Shown here piece by piece: positions 50,653 to 59,405 of a stretch of 64,000 bases of DNA (the stretch's first letter is position 1; each line of letters opens with the position of its first letter). A model generated the notes under the pieces. That model had not been told where the DNA came from. It saw only the letters and a list, made by a program, of their open reading frames with translations, and did not search any database. Made by a program: the position numbers and the translations under genes. The stretch is taken from assembly GCA_002337605.1 (NCBI GenBank), contig DDGL01000016.1:96973-160972 (forward strand), in the 5' to 3' direction. Source of the stretch: Flavobacteriaceae bacterium UBA1903. GTDB lineage: Bacteria > Bacteroidota > Bacteroidia > Flavobacteriales > Flavobacteriaceae.

Positions 50653-51648
50653 ATGGATTCTCTTACCCAAATAGTACTAGGAGCTGCAGTTGGCGAAGCT
50701 GTTCTCGGCAAAAAAGTAGGCAATAGAGCAGTGCTGTATGGAGCTATAGCGGGAACTATTCCAGATCTGGATGTAATTTCGCAGTACTTTGTGGATACGG
50801 TGACGGCCTTAGAATGGCATCGCGGATTTACACATTCTATCTTTTTTTCGGTGGTCTTTGGTTTGTTCTTTGGATGGCTTGTCTCACGCTGGGAAAAAAA
50901 GGCCAGTTGGAAACAATGGTCGTGGCTCTGGTTTTTATGCTTTGTGACACATCCCTTATTGGACGCCCATACTACCTGGGGGACTCAGCTGTTCTGGCCG
51001 TTGGATTTACGATTAGCATATAAAAACATATTTGTGATAGATCCGCTCTATACGTTGCCGTTTTTAGTGTTCTTATTATTAGCCTTACGACGGAAACGAG
51101 ACGACCCCAAAAGACGAAAGTTAAACAATTTAGGGCTTTGGATTAGTAGTAGTTATTTAGTGTTGACACTAATTTTAAAAGGAATCACATATCAGAAATT
51201 TAAAAATGCGTTACAGGAGCAAAACGTTACGTATAGTGAATTAGAAACAAAACCAGCACCTTTGCAAGCTGTTTTGTGGACCGCAAATGTAGAGACGGAA
51301 GATGCTTTTCTAATAGGCTATTATTCACTGTTCGACTCGAAAGCTATAACATTTGGTAGCCACCCTAAAAACCATGACTTGCTAGGTGATTTAGCAAAAA
51401 ATGATAAAGTTAAACGTCTTATACAACTTAGTAACGGGTTTTACACCATCACCAAAACCGAAGGAAAATTATACTTTAACGATCTTAGATTCGGAACTTT
51501 AAGTGTAGATCCAGACAACGAGCAGTATGTATTCAGTTACTTATTAGAAGGCAACAAAGAAAACCTTGCCATTACTGAAAACCGTAAAAGACCCGAAGAT
51601 GCAAAAACAATGATGCTTGATTTGTGGGAAAGAATAAAAGGGAATTAA
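50653..51648 (+). CDS. YdjM/DUF457-type membrane-bound metal-dependent hydrolase
   Basis: 331 residues. MDSLTQIVLGAAVGEAVLGKKVGNRAVLYGAIAGTIPDLDVI ... WHRGFTHSIFF ... HPLLDAHTTWGTQLFWPL contains the D-S-L-T-Q, P-D-x-D, H-R-x-x-T-H-S and H-x-x-x-D motifs of the family; five or so membrane helices follow. In other bacteria such proteins are sometimes SOS-regulated; nothing like a LexA site is seen here. A C-terminal ~150-residue soluble part (FLIGYYSLFDSKAITFGSH) is of unknown role. 16 nt after the MutS-like gene. Confidence 0.9.
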   Translation: MDSLTQIVLGAAVGEAVLGKKVGNRAVLYGAIAGTIPDLDVISQYFVDTVTALEWHRGFTHSIFFSVVFGLFFGWLVSRWEKKASWKQWSWLWFLCFVTHPLLDAHTTWGTQLFWPLDLRLAYKNIFVIDPLYTLPFLVFLLLALRRKRDDPKRRKLNNLGLWISSSYLVLTLILKGITYQKFKNALQEQNVTYSELETKPAPLQAVLWTANVETEDAFLIGYYSLFDSKAITFGSHPKNHDLLGDLAKNDKVKRLIQLSNGFYTITKTEGKLYFNDLRFGTLSVDPDNEQYVFSYLLEGNKENLAITENRKRPEDAKTMMLDLWERIKGN

Positions 51649-51653
51649 TTAAA

Positions 51654-51736
51654 CAAGTTGAGGGGTTGAGAAGTTGTGGAGTTGATAAGTTGAAAAATTT
51701 AGACTTTTCGACAACCGACAACCGACAACCGACAAC
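51654..51736. repeat. Intergenic low-complexity tracts: GTTGAG-type and 4 x CGACAAC
   Basis: A degenerate 8-9-bp repeat (AAGTTGAGGGGTTGAGAAGTTG, then TGGAGTTGATAAGTTG) is followed by four exact tandem copies of CGACAAC (51709-51736). The GTTGAG tract is repeated in reverse orientation at 53964-53996. Not CRISPR: units are short and lack spacers. Confidence 0.85.
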
Positions 51737-51738
51737 CA

Positions 51739-52170
51739 CTAAGAGCTCATATCCGCCACGATCTTCCACGCCCCATCAATCTTTTTAAAGATAATCAGGA
51801 AGTTTCCATGGGCGTCGCCTACTTTTCGTTTTAAATAATAACGGCCCATCACCCAATAGCTATTATTTTCAATAGGTGAAATATCATCAATTTCAAAAGT
51901 TAAGGTGCCACTGTGGTCTTTGGTTGGGTAGCCTTTTTTGTAATTGTCCAGCGTTTGTTGCCACCCTTTTGTAAGGCCTCCACTTCCATAGAATTTAAGA
52001 GAATCACTTTTCCAGTAGCCCTGCATAAAGCCTTCCAGATCGTTTTGGCTCCACGCTATTTCCTGGTCTTTCATTACTTTTAAAATGGCAGTTTTATCAT
52101 TTTCAATACTGGATTGAGCAGCACAGGATATAAAAAATAGACTGAAGCAAAAAAAGGTAACTACTTTCAT
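51739..52170 (-). CDS. Exported DUF4440/NTF2-like protein
   Basis: 143 residues; signal peptide VVTFFCFSLFFISCAAQ (possible lipobox FISC). ILKVMKDQEIAWSQNDLEGFMQGYWKSDSLKFYGSGGLTKGWQQTLDNYKKGYP ... GNFLIIFKKIDGAWKIVADMSS is the calcium/calmodulin-dependent-kinase-II-association-like DUF4440 fold. No catalytic residues evident. Lone gene whose start is 60 nt from the divergent ATP-grasp gene. Confidence 0.87.
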   Translation of the reverse strand: MKVVTFFCFSLFFISCAAQSSIENDKTAILKVMKDQEIAWSQNDLEGFMQGYWKSDSLKFYGSGGLTKGWQQTLDNYKKGYPTKDHSGTLTFEIDDISPIENNSYWVMGRYYLKRKVGDAHGNFLIIFKKIDGAWKIVADMSS

Positions 52171-52230
52171 GGAACTGAAATTTTAATTCATTGGAAAGAT
52201 ACGTAATTTTGAAAAGCCAAAGCACCATGT

Positions 52231-53124
52231 ATGACAGATGTAACCGTTGTAACCTGTAAAAAATACCTTCACAATACGGAAGGCAGTACCTATGTGAACA
52301 ATATTTTTTTAGAGTATACATTATTAAAAGATGCCCTTGAAAAAAAGGGCCTTTCAGTACAAAGGGTTCATTGGGACGACCCTACGTATAACTGGAGCCA
52401 GACCAAAGTAGCGCTTATAAGAACAGTCTGGGATTATTTTGAACGTTTTGAAGAATTCAATATGTGGATGGTAAAAACAGCTTCGGTTACTAATTTAATA
52501 AACCCACTACCGCTACAACAGTGGAACAGCCATAAGTTTTACTTACAGGAACTTCAGGACAAAGGTGTGCGAGTGGTGCCTACAGAATATATTTCAGCAA
52601 AAAGTAAGACCTCTTTAGCAGAAATTTCAGCAAAAAGAGGATGGAAAAAAATGGTGATAAAGCCGGCAATTTCAGCAGCTGCATTTAACACCTATAAAGT
52701 TTCAGAAGAGACTAGTATCGAAAGTGAAACGATATTTCAGGAGTTATTACAAAGTCGGGATATGCTGGTGCAGGAATTTCAGGAGACAATTGTTACAAAG
52801 GGAGAAGCTTCCTTAATGGTTTTTAATGGAAACTATACGCACGCAATTTTGAAGAAAGCAAAACAAGGGGATTTTAGGGTGCAAGACGATTTTGGAGGCA
52901 CAGTACATCCGTATACCCCAAGCCAGGAAGAAATAGAATTTGCCGAATTTGCCAATACCCAATGCCCGACAATACCCGTTTATGGCAGGGTAGATATTGT
53001 CTGGGACGACAAGGGTCTGTGCTATCTTTCTGAAATGGAATTCTTAGATCCTGAAATATGGGTGCGGAATGCTCCGGAAACTGCAAAACTACTTGCTGAA
53101 GGAATTTTCCAATCGATACAATAG
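52231..53124 (+). CDS. ATP-grasp domain protein (prokaryotic glutathione-synthetase-like)
   Basis: 297 residues. N-domain TCKKYLHNTEGSTYVNNIFLEYTLLKDALEKKGLSVQRVHWDDPTYNWSQTKVALIRTVWDY, then NSHKFYLQELQDKGVRVVPTEYI, KKMVIKPAISAAAFNTYKV (the ATP-grasp lysine and glycine-poor loop), MLVQEFQETIVTKGEASLMVF and YGRVDIVWDDKGLCYLSEMEFLDPEIW (metal ligands E-x-x-x-x-x-P-x). It should join a carboxylate to an amine using ATP. This group resembles DcsG/GshB-like ligases; the product cannot be predicted. Single gene. Confidence 0.85.
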   Translation: MTDVTVVTCKKYLHNTEGSTYVNNIFLEYTLLKDALEKKGLSVQRVHWDDPTYNWSQTKVALIRTVWDYFERFEEFNMWMVKTASVTNLINPLPLQQWNSHKFYLQELQDKGVRVVPTEYISAKSKTSLAEISAKRGWKKMVIKPAISAAAFNTYKVSEETSIESETIFQELLQSRDMLVQEFQETIVTKGEASLMVFNGNYTHAILKKAKQGDFRVQDDFGGTVHPYTPSQEEIEFAEFANTQCPTIPVYGRVDIVWDDKGLCYLSEMEFLDPEIWVRNAPETAKLLAEGIFQSIQ

Positions 53125-53173
53125 ATTATTACAAAAGTTTACTATCAATAAAGGAAATGAATTTTAATAGGCT

Positions 53174-53851
53174 TTAAAAGACCTCCTCAAATAACAAATT
53201 TGGATTAGGGCATAGCTTTTTCCAGCGTTCCAGCTCTGAAGGAAAAGCAACACCGTTGTAATTTTCGGTCTCGTTCATCAAATCTGTAATAATTTGAAAA
53301 TGTAGATGCGGTACCCAATGCCCGTTTTCTTCTTCTGAACCAATGTTTCCCAGTAGCTCCCCCTTTTTTACCTTCTTTCCTTTGGGTGAAATTTTTAAGG
53401 ACTCCAGGGTTAAGTGACCATAAAGGGTATAAAATATTTCAGTAGTATTTGTGTGCTTTACTACCAACAAGGGGCCGTAATCTTTATGGAAATCGTTATG
53501 ATGTGAAATTACAACTTCTCCATCCAGGACTGCATGAACAGGAGTTTGGGCAGGTACCCAAAAATCGGTGCCTAGGTGAATGTTTCTATATTCTGTGATC
53601 CCGTTAACGGTTCTTTCAAAACGAGGAGTGTTGTAAAAAGACCGTTCTTCCAGATACCCATTTGCCAACAAAGCACCTAGATTTTCTTGCTGAAATTTTC
53701 CTAATCTTTTTGTGGCTAACTCCAGATCTTCATGTTGTGGGTCATTTCCAAAAAAGTTGCTACCCACACTCATATCCGGAATAGCAATTTTACTGAAATG
53801 GAGTGTTGGGAATAATTGGTGAAGTGAAGTTTTTCTGGAATTTAGAATCAT
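53174..53851 (-). CDS. M23-family (LytM-like) peptidase
   Basis: 225 residues, no clear signal peptide. Zinc-site motifs: NIHLGTDFWVPAQTPVHAVLDGEVVISHH (H-x-x-x-D), YGHLTLESL and WVPHLHFQI (H-x-H). LytM-type enzymes cleave peptidoglycan cross-bridges; without a signal peptide this one may stay in the cytosol, or use another route. Related domains are found in flavobacteria fused to aminotransferases. It converges on the ATP-grasp gene (49 nt apart). Confidence 0.87.
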   Translation of the reverse strand: MILNSRKTSLHQLFPTLHFSKIAIPDMSVGSNFFGNDPQHEDLELATKRLGKFQQENLGALLANGYLEERSFYNTPRFERTVNGITEYRNIHLGTDFWVPAQTPVHAVLDGEVVISHHNDFHKDYGPLLVVKHTNTTEIFYTLYGHLTLESLKISPKGKKVKKGELLGNIGSEEENGHWVPHLHFQIITDLMNETENYNGVAFPSELERWKKLCPNPNLLFEEVF

Positions 53852-53893
53852 TTTTTAAATTTCAGTAAATCTAGAAAATTACAGACTACAAAA

Positions 53894-53996
53894 AAACCTT
53901 CAGGTCTTTCTATATCCTCCACAGCTTTAGGCGTAGGAGGATAGACCTTAAAGGTTTCAACTTTTCTCAACTCCTCAACCTCTCAACTCCTCAACA
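53894..53996. repeat. Intergenic hairpin and GTTGAG-type tract
   Basis: AAACCTTCAGGTCT ... TATCCTCC (53894-53920) pairs imperfectly with GGAGGATAGACCTTAAAGGTTT (53936-53957) around a 15-nt loop; next to it a CTCAACTCCTCAAC tract (53964-53996), the reverse complement type of the tract at 51654. Likely intergenic repeat sequence; the hairpin may also stop transcripts of the DUF4407 gene on the minus strand. Confidence 0.65.
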
Positions 53997-54000
53997 TTTT

Positions 54001-55101
54001 CTACAATACGCCTTTCTGCTTTTTATAAAAGGCATCTGCCTGATCTTGCATCAACTCTCTGGCGATCTTACGTTTGTAATCATAGAGTTCCTGCTCGTCT
54101 GCAATATCTGCATAAACGCGGTTGTTTACGTCTTGATCTGTAGCGACCAAAATATCCCGCTGACTTTTCTGCTGTGTCACCCAACTTTTTAAAGCGCCTT
54201 CCTGATCGGCAAGTTTTAAATCGTATGCACCTTTTGGAGAAATAAGTTTGGCAAAGATGGGAGAGGTTTCAATAGCCAGAAACAATAAAAAGATAAAGAA
54301 CGAGGGCAGCCACGGTAATTCGCCAAGCGCATTCACACGGGCCATTAAGCCGTCAAAACCATCGATAATAGGTTGGGTTTCGGCTACTTTATCCTGGTAT
54401 TGGGTAGCAAGTTGTGCTATTTGCGCTTCGGTAGCTTCAATTTTTGCATTGTTGGTTTCTTTTAGCTCTTTCAGTGCAGCCAACTCAGCGTCGTGTTTTT
54501 CTCTCTTTTCTTTGTAGACGGGACCTTTCCCAAGCTTTTCTGTTCCTGCGGTTCCTTCGGCTTCGCTAATGTAGACGTCGTATAATACATTAACTTCAGC
54601 TTCTTTGGTGGTTACTTCTTTCTTCAGCGTTTCAATTTCAGCAGTAAGCCCTTCCACAGCGGGTGTGTACTGTAATGCTAATTGATCTTTATTTTCTAGC
54701 GTGAGATCATTTTTTTGTTCCAATAAGACCTGGTTGATCTCTTTTTCGAAAATCTTAAGCTCCAAAGGTTTTGAAATCACTACAGCGATAATAATAGCAA
54801 GCAGGATTCGTGGTGAAGCCTGGATAAGTTCATCAATAAAACTATCTCTTTTCTTGATGGTTGAAACGATAAACCTGTCCAAGTTAAAAATAAGCAGCCC
54901 CCAGATCAATCCGAAGAACACTGCCATAAATATATTGTCAAAAACTGTAAAAAGCGCATAACTTCCTGCAATAGTTGCCATCACAGCGGTAAAAAAAACA
55001 GTGGCGCCAATGCCTGCATACTTCGTGTTTTCGCCAGCAGAGCAATCGTCTAGAATATCGGTGTCTGCTCCCGAGCAGAAAATAAAAAAGCGTTGTAACA
55101 T
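54001..55101 (-). CDS. DUF4407 family membrane protein
   Basis: 366 residues. Four membrane helices: ~30-75 (TVFFTAVMATIAGSYALF, IFMAVFFGLIWGLLIFNLDRFIV), ~93-110 (ILLAIIIAVVISKPLEL) and ~268-285 (FFIFLLFLAIETSPIFAKL). Between the third and fourth lies a long coiled coil (~120-245, heptads of E/K/A/L). FNLDRFIVST and ISKPLELKIFE and AIETSPIFAKLI are DUF4407 landmarks. Function unknown. Nothing else in this transcript. Confidence 0.92.
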   Translation of the reverse strand: MLQRFFIFCSGADTDILDDCSAGENTKYAGIGATVFFTAVMATIAGSYALFTVFDNIFMAVFFGLIWGLLIFNLDRFIVSTIKKRDSFIDELIQASPRILLAIIIAVVISKPLELKIFEKEINQVLLEQKNDLTLENKDQLALQYTPAVEGLTAEIETLKKEVTTKEAEVNVLYDVYISEAEGTAGTEKLGKGPVYKEKREKHDAELAALKELKETNNAKIEATEAQIAQLATQYQDKVAETQPIIDGFDGLMARVNALGELPWLPSFFIFLLFLAIETSPIFAKLISPKGAYDLKLADQEGALKSWVTQQKSQRDILVATDQDVNNRVYADIADEQELYDYKRKIARELMQDQADAFYKKQKGVL

Positions 55102-55336
55102 AGTTAGCTGATTTTAAGTGATTGATGAATAGTTAAAACGTTTTATCAATATAGTTGTTGTGGAGAGCGTACGTTTTTTTACTTACTATGCTACGTTTTT
55201 CCTTAAGGTGATAGATCTTACTCATTTAGAAAGCATCCTAAAAATGGTTTTTATCGATATAAAATGTATTTAATCCTTTGAATTAACAAACATTTAACTA
55301 TTTTTGCAATGACAAACTTATGAACCTCGCCCCAAA

Positions 55337-56092
55337 ATGAGAACTTCCAGAGCCTATTTAGGTACCTTTATAATTTTTATTTTTTCATTATCTGCTATTG
55401 CTCAGGTTGGAATTGGTACCGTTACACCAGATCCCTCTGCAGCATTGGACATTAGTTCCTCTACACAGGGTTTTTTACCCCCCAGAATGGATACAGCCGA
55501 TCGATTAGCCATTGCTACCACAGCTACATCGGAAGGTTTATTGGTTTTTGATACTGATGAAAATGCTTATTTTTATTATGGTGGTGGGCAATGGACAAAA
55601 TTTATTAGTGAGAATTCTGTAAATGACTATACGGGTTGGGGAGTCTATAATGACACTCAATTTACGTCTGCTTCTCCAGGAATAGTCCCATCTACTGGAA
55701 TTTATTATTTACCAAATAATGCACTTAGTAAGATTGAATCCCAAAAGCCTATCGATGTTAATACATTTTATGATGAAACTACACAACAAATTACAGGTAG
55801 GAATGGAGATGGCTTAAACGTGGTTATAGAATTTAGAATGAGACCACGAACTAATAATGACACAAGAGTAACATTGGGTATTGATATAGGCGGTAGTATA
55901 GGGGAAATTTATACCAGAGATTTTGTATTAACAAGAGGAATAGGCCAAGAACATTATTATCTTAGTTCATTTAATGCATATACGCTTAATACCTGGGAAG
56001 CAAATGGGGGAAGGGTGCTCATTAGAACAACACATGAAGTTGAAGTGTATGACATAAGGTACGTTTTAACGAGAACACATAAAGCAAGGTAG
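55337..56092 (+). CDS. Exported protein with 'VGIGT' tail-fibre-like N-terminus
   Basis: 251 residues, signal peptide (AYLGTFIIFIFSLSAIAQ). Immediately after it comes VGIGTVTPDPSAALDISSSTQGFLPPRM, the repeated motif of the Bacteroidota exported proteins with tail-fibre-like domains. The C-terminal ~150 residues (from DYTGWGVYNDTQFTSAS) are beta-rich; RGIGQEHYYLSSFNAYTLNTWEANGGRVLI resembles a C1q/tail-fibre jelly roll. Function unknown, probably a surface or matrix component. Preceded by a 235-nt gap with no other gene. Confidence 0.72.
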   Translation: MRTSRAYLGTFIIFIFSLSAIAQVGIGTVTPDPSAALDISSSTQGFLPPRMDTADRLAIATTATSEGLLVFDTDENAYFYYGGGQWTKFISENSVNDYTGWGVYNDTQFTSASPGIVPSTGIYYLPNNALSKIESQKPIDVNTFYDETTQQITGRNGDGLNVVIEFRMRPRTNNDTRVTLGIDIGGSIGEIYTRDFVLTRGIGQEHYYLSSFNAYTLNTWEANGGRVLIRTTHEVEVYDIRYVLTRTHKAR

Positions 56093-56171
56093 CAACTACT
56101 CTGTATAAAAAATCCTCCAAATATTCGAGGCTTTTTAGATTTGACATTTATTTTGATTAATGTGATTACCA

Positions 56172-58862
56172 CTATTTTATTACAACAACATCAAATACAA
56201 TAGAAGGTTTGTCATGGGGAGTTTGTGTTGTGTCAATCATAAAGTGACTGTATTTTTCAATTAATTTGAGAGCATCCTTTTTTGAAATTTTTGCTTTTTC
56301 ATTCCAAAATGAAGCGCCACGGGTATCTAGAAGTTCTACAAGTTGTTTTGGATCTTTGGAGGTGGTATTTGGACTAATAGTAGGAGGATCAAATAGCATT
56401 AATCGTAAGGTTGTCTTAACTTGTTCTACATTCCCTGCTGTTGGCTTTGGAGCCTTTCTTTTATTGTTCTCTACGGAACCTGCTTTTTTATTTGAGTTAG
56501 AGGATTCAATTTTTTCTCCTTTTTCGTTTACTTCTTGATTTAGGCGGCTATTGAAGTAACGTATATTATTACCAGTTTTTATGAAGAAATGTGTTTCACC
56601 ATTAATTTCAAAATATCCTGATTTTTCTTTCTCCTTTATAGCTTTTATAGATTCTATGCTTTTGTAGTGATTAAAATCTTTCCCGTTTGTTTGTATGACA
56701 GTAGTGCCTTGTTTTTTTTGAACAAAGTAGGCTTCAGTTTTGTCGCTATTAAAAGTAATAGGCTTTGTTGAAATTTTTACCTGTGGATTTTTAGAGCTAC
56801 TTCCTGTTGTTTGAATATTCAGGTCTTTATTTTTTTTGATTATTTCAATCGCTTTATCTGATGTTATTTGCTTTCCTTCAAAATAGAAGGTTGCATTCTT
56901 TTTTGCCATTTCAATAATATGGTCTAGCGGACTCGTTGGAGGAGGTGGCGGGGGAGGAGTATTGAAACTCCCTTTGTTCACACCTTTTATAACCTTTGGG
57001 GCCGGGGGAGGTGGTGGGATATTCCCATCACTACTGTTTACACCTTTATTAATTTTTGGAGCCCCTGGTGCTGGCGGAGGGGGTGGGGGCGGAATGTTTG
57101 ATCCTGTATCATGTACGCCTTTTAGTACTCTTGGAGCATCTGGAGCCGGTGGTGGGGGTGGCGGAGAAGTTGGAATAATACTTTCGCCACCGTTGGCTTT
57201 AAAATACCTGGTCTTTCTGAATTCAGCATCTAATTTTTTCAAAAAGCTGTCCGGAGTACCTGCCACCAAAACCGAAGGATGCGCCGCTTTAAAATCGGCT
57301 GTAGTCCAATCTTTGGTAGCCTTATCTATCTCTTTAGCAAAGTTTTTTAAGGATGTTATTTTGCCATTCACCATTACTTCACTCACGTTTATAGTGATGA
57401 CGATACTTTTCTTATTATTTCGTGCTGCCCCGTCATTATAAGCTTTAGCATAGCCCTGCTCCCAGGAAATTTGGTTCTTTGGTAAACACTCTGGAAAAGG
57501 TAATGCATTTTGTTTTTGGGACTCGCTCATTTGACGATAGATATTCTCTAAAGTTTTAAGATCCTCCCAACCAATTTTACGTTCTGAAACAGGAATGGCG
57601 TTGTATTTTTTTGCGAGTTTATTATAAATTTCTACTTGCTGAGGAGTGGCGTTTTCGACTGTTTTTATTTGAAATGGCTCCCGTAATGGGCTCATAATTT
57701 CATTAAAATCTTCTTCGCTTAGTATACCGCCATTTTCTTCCGCAGCACTGGTAACACTTAAGCATTTCCCTACATTTAAACGAACCAATTCTGCGATAAC
57801 ACTTTTTGCAGTCAAAACATTTGCTTTGCCCGAAACTTGCAGCACCACATCAGTAAAGTTCTCTTCTGTCACAAGAGCTTCTATATCGCCCACTTTTATA
57901 ATCTTGTTGTCAAGAATAATTTCATTTTTTTCATTAATTATAACGTCTAAAATAGTTGAAGAAGCTGAAACAGTCTCAGGTGTTTCAGGGGTTTTAAATT
58001 CTTCTTTCGTTTCGCTAAATCCATAGATCAATACTGCTAACAACGGCAATATCAATAATCCTTTGAGCCATGCAGCTCGTTTTGTGGTGTGTGTTTTCAT
58101 AACTGTAAATCGTTTTTTAATTGATGAGTAATTGATTGAATGTGCCATGGCAGGCACGCTGGAAGCTGATGAGAAATCCAGTAAAATTGTTTGGTATTTA
58201 GTAGCATTAGCGCCAAGGTTTAAAACGGTGCGGTCTGCCAGAAATTCGTGATTCAGTTTTATGCTATGTTTGAAAAAATACAAAAGCGGGTTAAACCAGA
58301 ATACGATATTTAGTAATTCAATAAAAACAATATCCCAGCTATGTCTTTGCTCCACGTGAGCTGTTTCGTGTGCCATAACTTCTTGAGGAATTTCGCCTGC
58401 TTCGTATTCGGCTTTGCTAAAAAATATGTAGTTAAAAAAACTATGAGGGGTTATAGGAAGTTTCAGTAACACATGTAAAATAGATTGTTTTTTTACGGAA
58501 GGATTGCATCGCACTTTGTTTAATATCCGAAGCATATTCCGCCCAAATCTGAAGCTGAAAATTAGCACTCCCAAAGCATAGATACTTCCTAAAATATAAG
58601 GGGTGTAGTTTATGGGTTCTTCAATTATTGCTGGGGTTCTTTCAAAAGTAGTGATAGGGTGTTGCGTAACCGCTTCAGTAACTACAGGGGTCACTTCAAT
58701 ATATTCGGTAAAGGTGACGAATGGGATTAGAAATGACAGTACCAGGCCACTTAATAAAAAAAACCGTTTTGTTGTATGGAGCGAGGTGTTCTCTAATACT
58801 AATTTGTAAAACAAGAAGAAAATACCCAAACAAGCAGCCGATTTTAAAAGATAGATTTCCAT
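56172..58862 (-). CDS. BlaR1-type M56 metallopeptidase with proline-rich repeats
   Basis: 896 residues. Four helices in the first 280 residues (e.g. ACLGIFFLFYKLV, LSGLVLSFLIPFVTF, ILGSIYALGVLIFSF, AWLKGLLILPLLAVLIYGF), zinc site HETAH at 165-169 and NHEFLADRTVL. The large periplasmic part (~290-896) includes a central stretch (~575-655) of three or four runs of 5-7 prolines separated by PKINKGVN/PRVLKGVHDTGS-like units, then repeated ~90-residue segments. No beta-lactam-binding domain. BlaI gene is 3 nt upstream, so the pair is co-expressed under BlaI control. Confidence 0.9.
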   Translation of the reverse strand: MEIYLLKSAACLGIFFLFYKLVLENTSLHTTKRFFLLSGLVLSFLIPFVTFTEYIEVTPVVTEAVTQHPITTFERTPAIIEEPINYTPYILGSIYALGVLIFSFRFGRNMLRILNKVRCNPSVKKQSILHVLLKLPITPHSFFNYIFFSKAEYEAGEIPQEVMAHETAHVEQRHSWDIVFIELLNIVFWFNPLLYFFKHSIKLNHEFLADRTVLNLGANATKYQTILLDFSSASSVPAMAHSINYSSIKKRFTVMKTHTTKRAAWLKGLLILPLLAVLIYGFSETKEEFKTPETPETVSASSTILDVIINEKNEIILDNKIIKVGDIEALVTEENFTDVVLQVSGKANVLTAKSVIAELVRLNVGKCLSVTSAAEENGGILSEEDFNEIMSPLREPFQIKTVENATPQQVEIYNKLAKKYNAIPVSERKIGWEDLKTLENIYRQMSESQKQNALPFPECLPKNQISWEQGYAKAYNDGAARNNKKSIVITINVSEVMVNGKITSLKNFAKEIDKATKDWTTADFKAAHPSVLVAGTPDSFLKKLDAEFRKTRYFKANGGESIIPTSPPPPPPAPDAPRVLKGVHDTGSNIPPPPPPPAPGAPKINKGVNSSDGNIPPPPPAPKVIKGVNKGSFNTPPPPPPPTSPLDHIIEMAKKNATFYFEGKQITSDKAIEIIKKNKDLNIQTTGSSSKNPQVKISTKPITFNSDKTEAYFVQKKQGTTVIQTNGKDFNHYKSIESIKAIKEKEKSGYFEINGETHFFIKTGNNIRYFNSRLNQEVNEKGEKIESSNSNKKAGSVENNKRKAPKPTAGNVEQVKTTLRLMLFDPPTISPNTTSKDPKQLVELLDTRGASFWNEKAKISKKDALKLIEKYSHFMIDTTQTPHDKPSIVFDVVVIK

Positions 58863-58865
58863 AGC

Positions 58866-59243
58866 TTATTTTTTTTCAGTTTTCTGATCAATTTGTTGAT
58901 CGATCATTTTTTTTAGCTTTTTCAATTCAGCTTTACTTAAGTCGGTTGTTTCCGTAAAAAAGGAGGCAAACTGGGCAGCATCGTTGTTAAAGAAGTTTTT
59001 AATAAGCCCGTTCATTTGCTTGCTGAAATAGTCCTTTTTCTTAACCAGAGGATAATACTCGCGCGACCTTCCCAACTGCTTATAATCTACAAAGCCTTTG
59101 TCCTGCATCCTTTTCAGCAACGTTGCAATAGTGGTTGTGGCGGGCTTTGGATCTTCGTACGCTTCTATAAGGTCTTTAGCAACCGCTTTTTTCTGTTTCC
59201 ACAGATACTGCATTAATTGCTCTTCGGCGTTGGATAAAGTCAT
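58866..59243 (-). CDS. BlaI/MecI/CopY-family repressor
   Basis: 125 residues: MTLSNAEEQLMQYLWKQKKAVAKDLIEAYEDPKPATTTIATLLKRMQDKGFVDYKQLGRSREYYPLVKKKDY, a Penicillinase_R winged helix with recognition helix ATTTIATLLKRM. The M56 gene follows after 3 nt. Two TACAnnYGTA palindromes immediately upstream (59260 and 59288) suggest autorepression, as for BlaI and MecI. Confidence 0.94.
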   Translation of the reverse strand: MTLSNAEEQLMQYLWKQKKAVAKDLIEAYEDPKPATTTIATLLKRMQDKGFVDYKQLGRSREYYPLVKKKDYFSKQMNGLIKNFFNNDAAQFASFFTETTDLSKAELKKLKKMIDQQIDQKTEKK

Positions 59244-59259
59244 GATGTTTTCTTTTTAC

Positions 59260-59301
59260 TCTACAAACGTAGAATAAATTTTTTAATTCTACAAATGTAG
59301 A
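59260..59301. promoter_or_regulatory. Two BlaI-type operators
   Basis: TCTACAAACGTAGA (59260-59273) and TCTACAAATGTAGA (59288-59301): the second is a perfect 14-bp inverted repeat, the first has one centre change. Both contain TACA-n2-(T/C)GTA, the core bound by BlaI and MecI. Centres are 28 bp apart and 17 nt and 45 nt upstream of the blaI start, so bound repressor would cover the promoter. Confidence 0.85.
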
Positions 59302-59313
59302 GGGAATAAATTT

Positions 59314-59374
59314 CACTTCGACTCCGCTCAGTGTACTTTATAAATTTCCAAAAAACAAATTCCAAATTCCAATT
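59314..59374. repeat. TCGACTCCGCTCAG element and AAATTCC tract
   Basis: CACTTCGACTCCGCTCAGTG (59314-59333) belongs to the same family as 25114, 32534 and 61725; next to it is CAAATTCCAAATTCCAATT (59356-59374), another short-unit tract. Both lie between the divergent blaI and PhnA-like genes. Confidence 0.75.
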
Positions 59375-59405
59375 GAAAGTCGATACATTTGTTCAAAATT
59401 AAACC

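Noticed and set aside
51709..51736. CRISPR-like array (four CGACAAC)
   Set aside because: Unit of 7 nt in direct tandem without spacers; no cas genes in the window.
56962..57441. 159-codon open frame on the plus strand opposite the M56 gene
   Set aside because: It mirrors the proline-run repeats (CCN codons read as glycine-rich GGN); no start context and low-complexity product.
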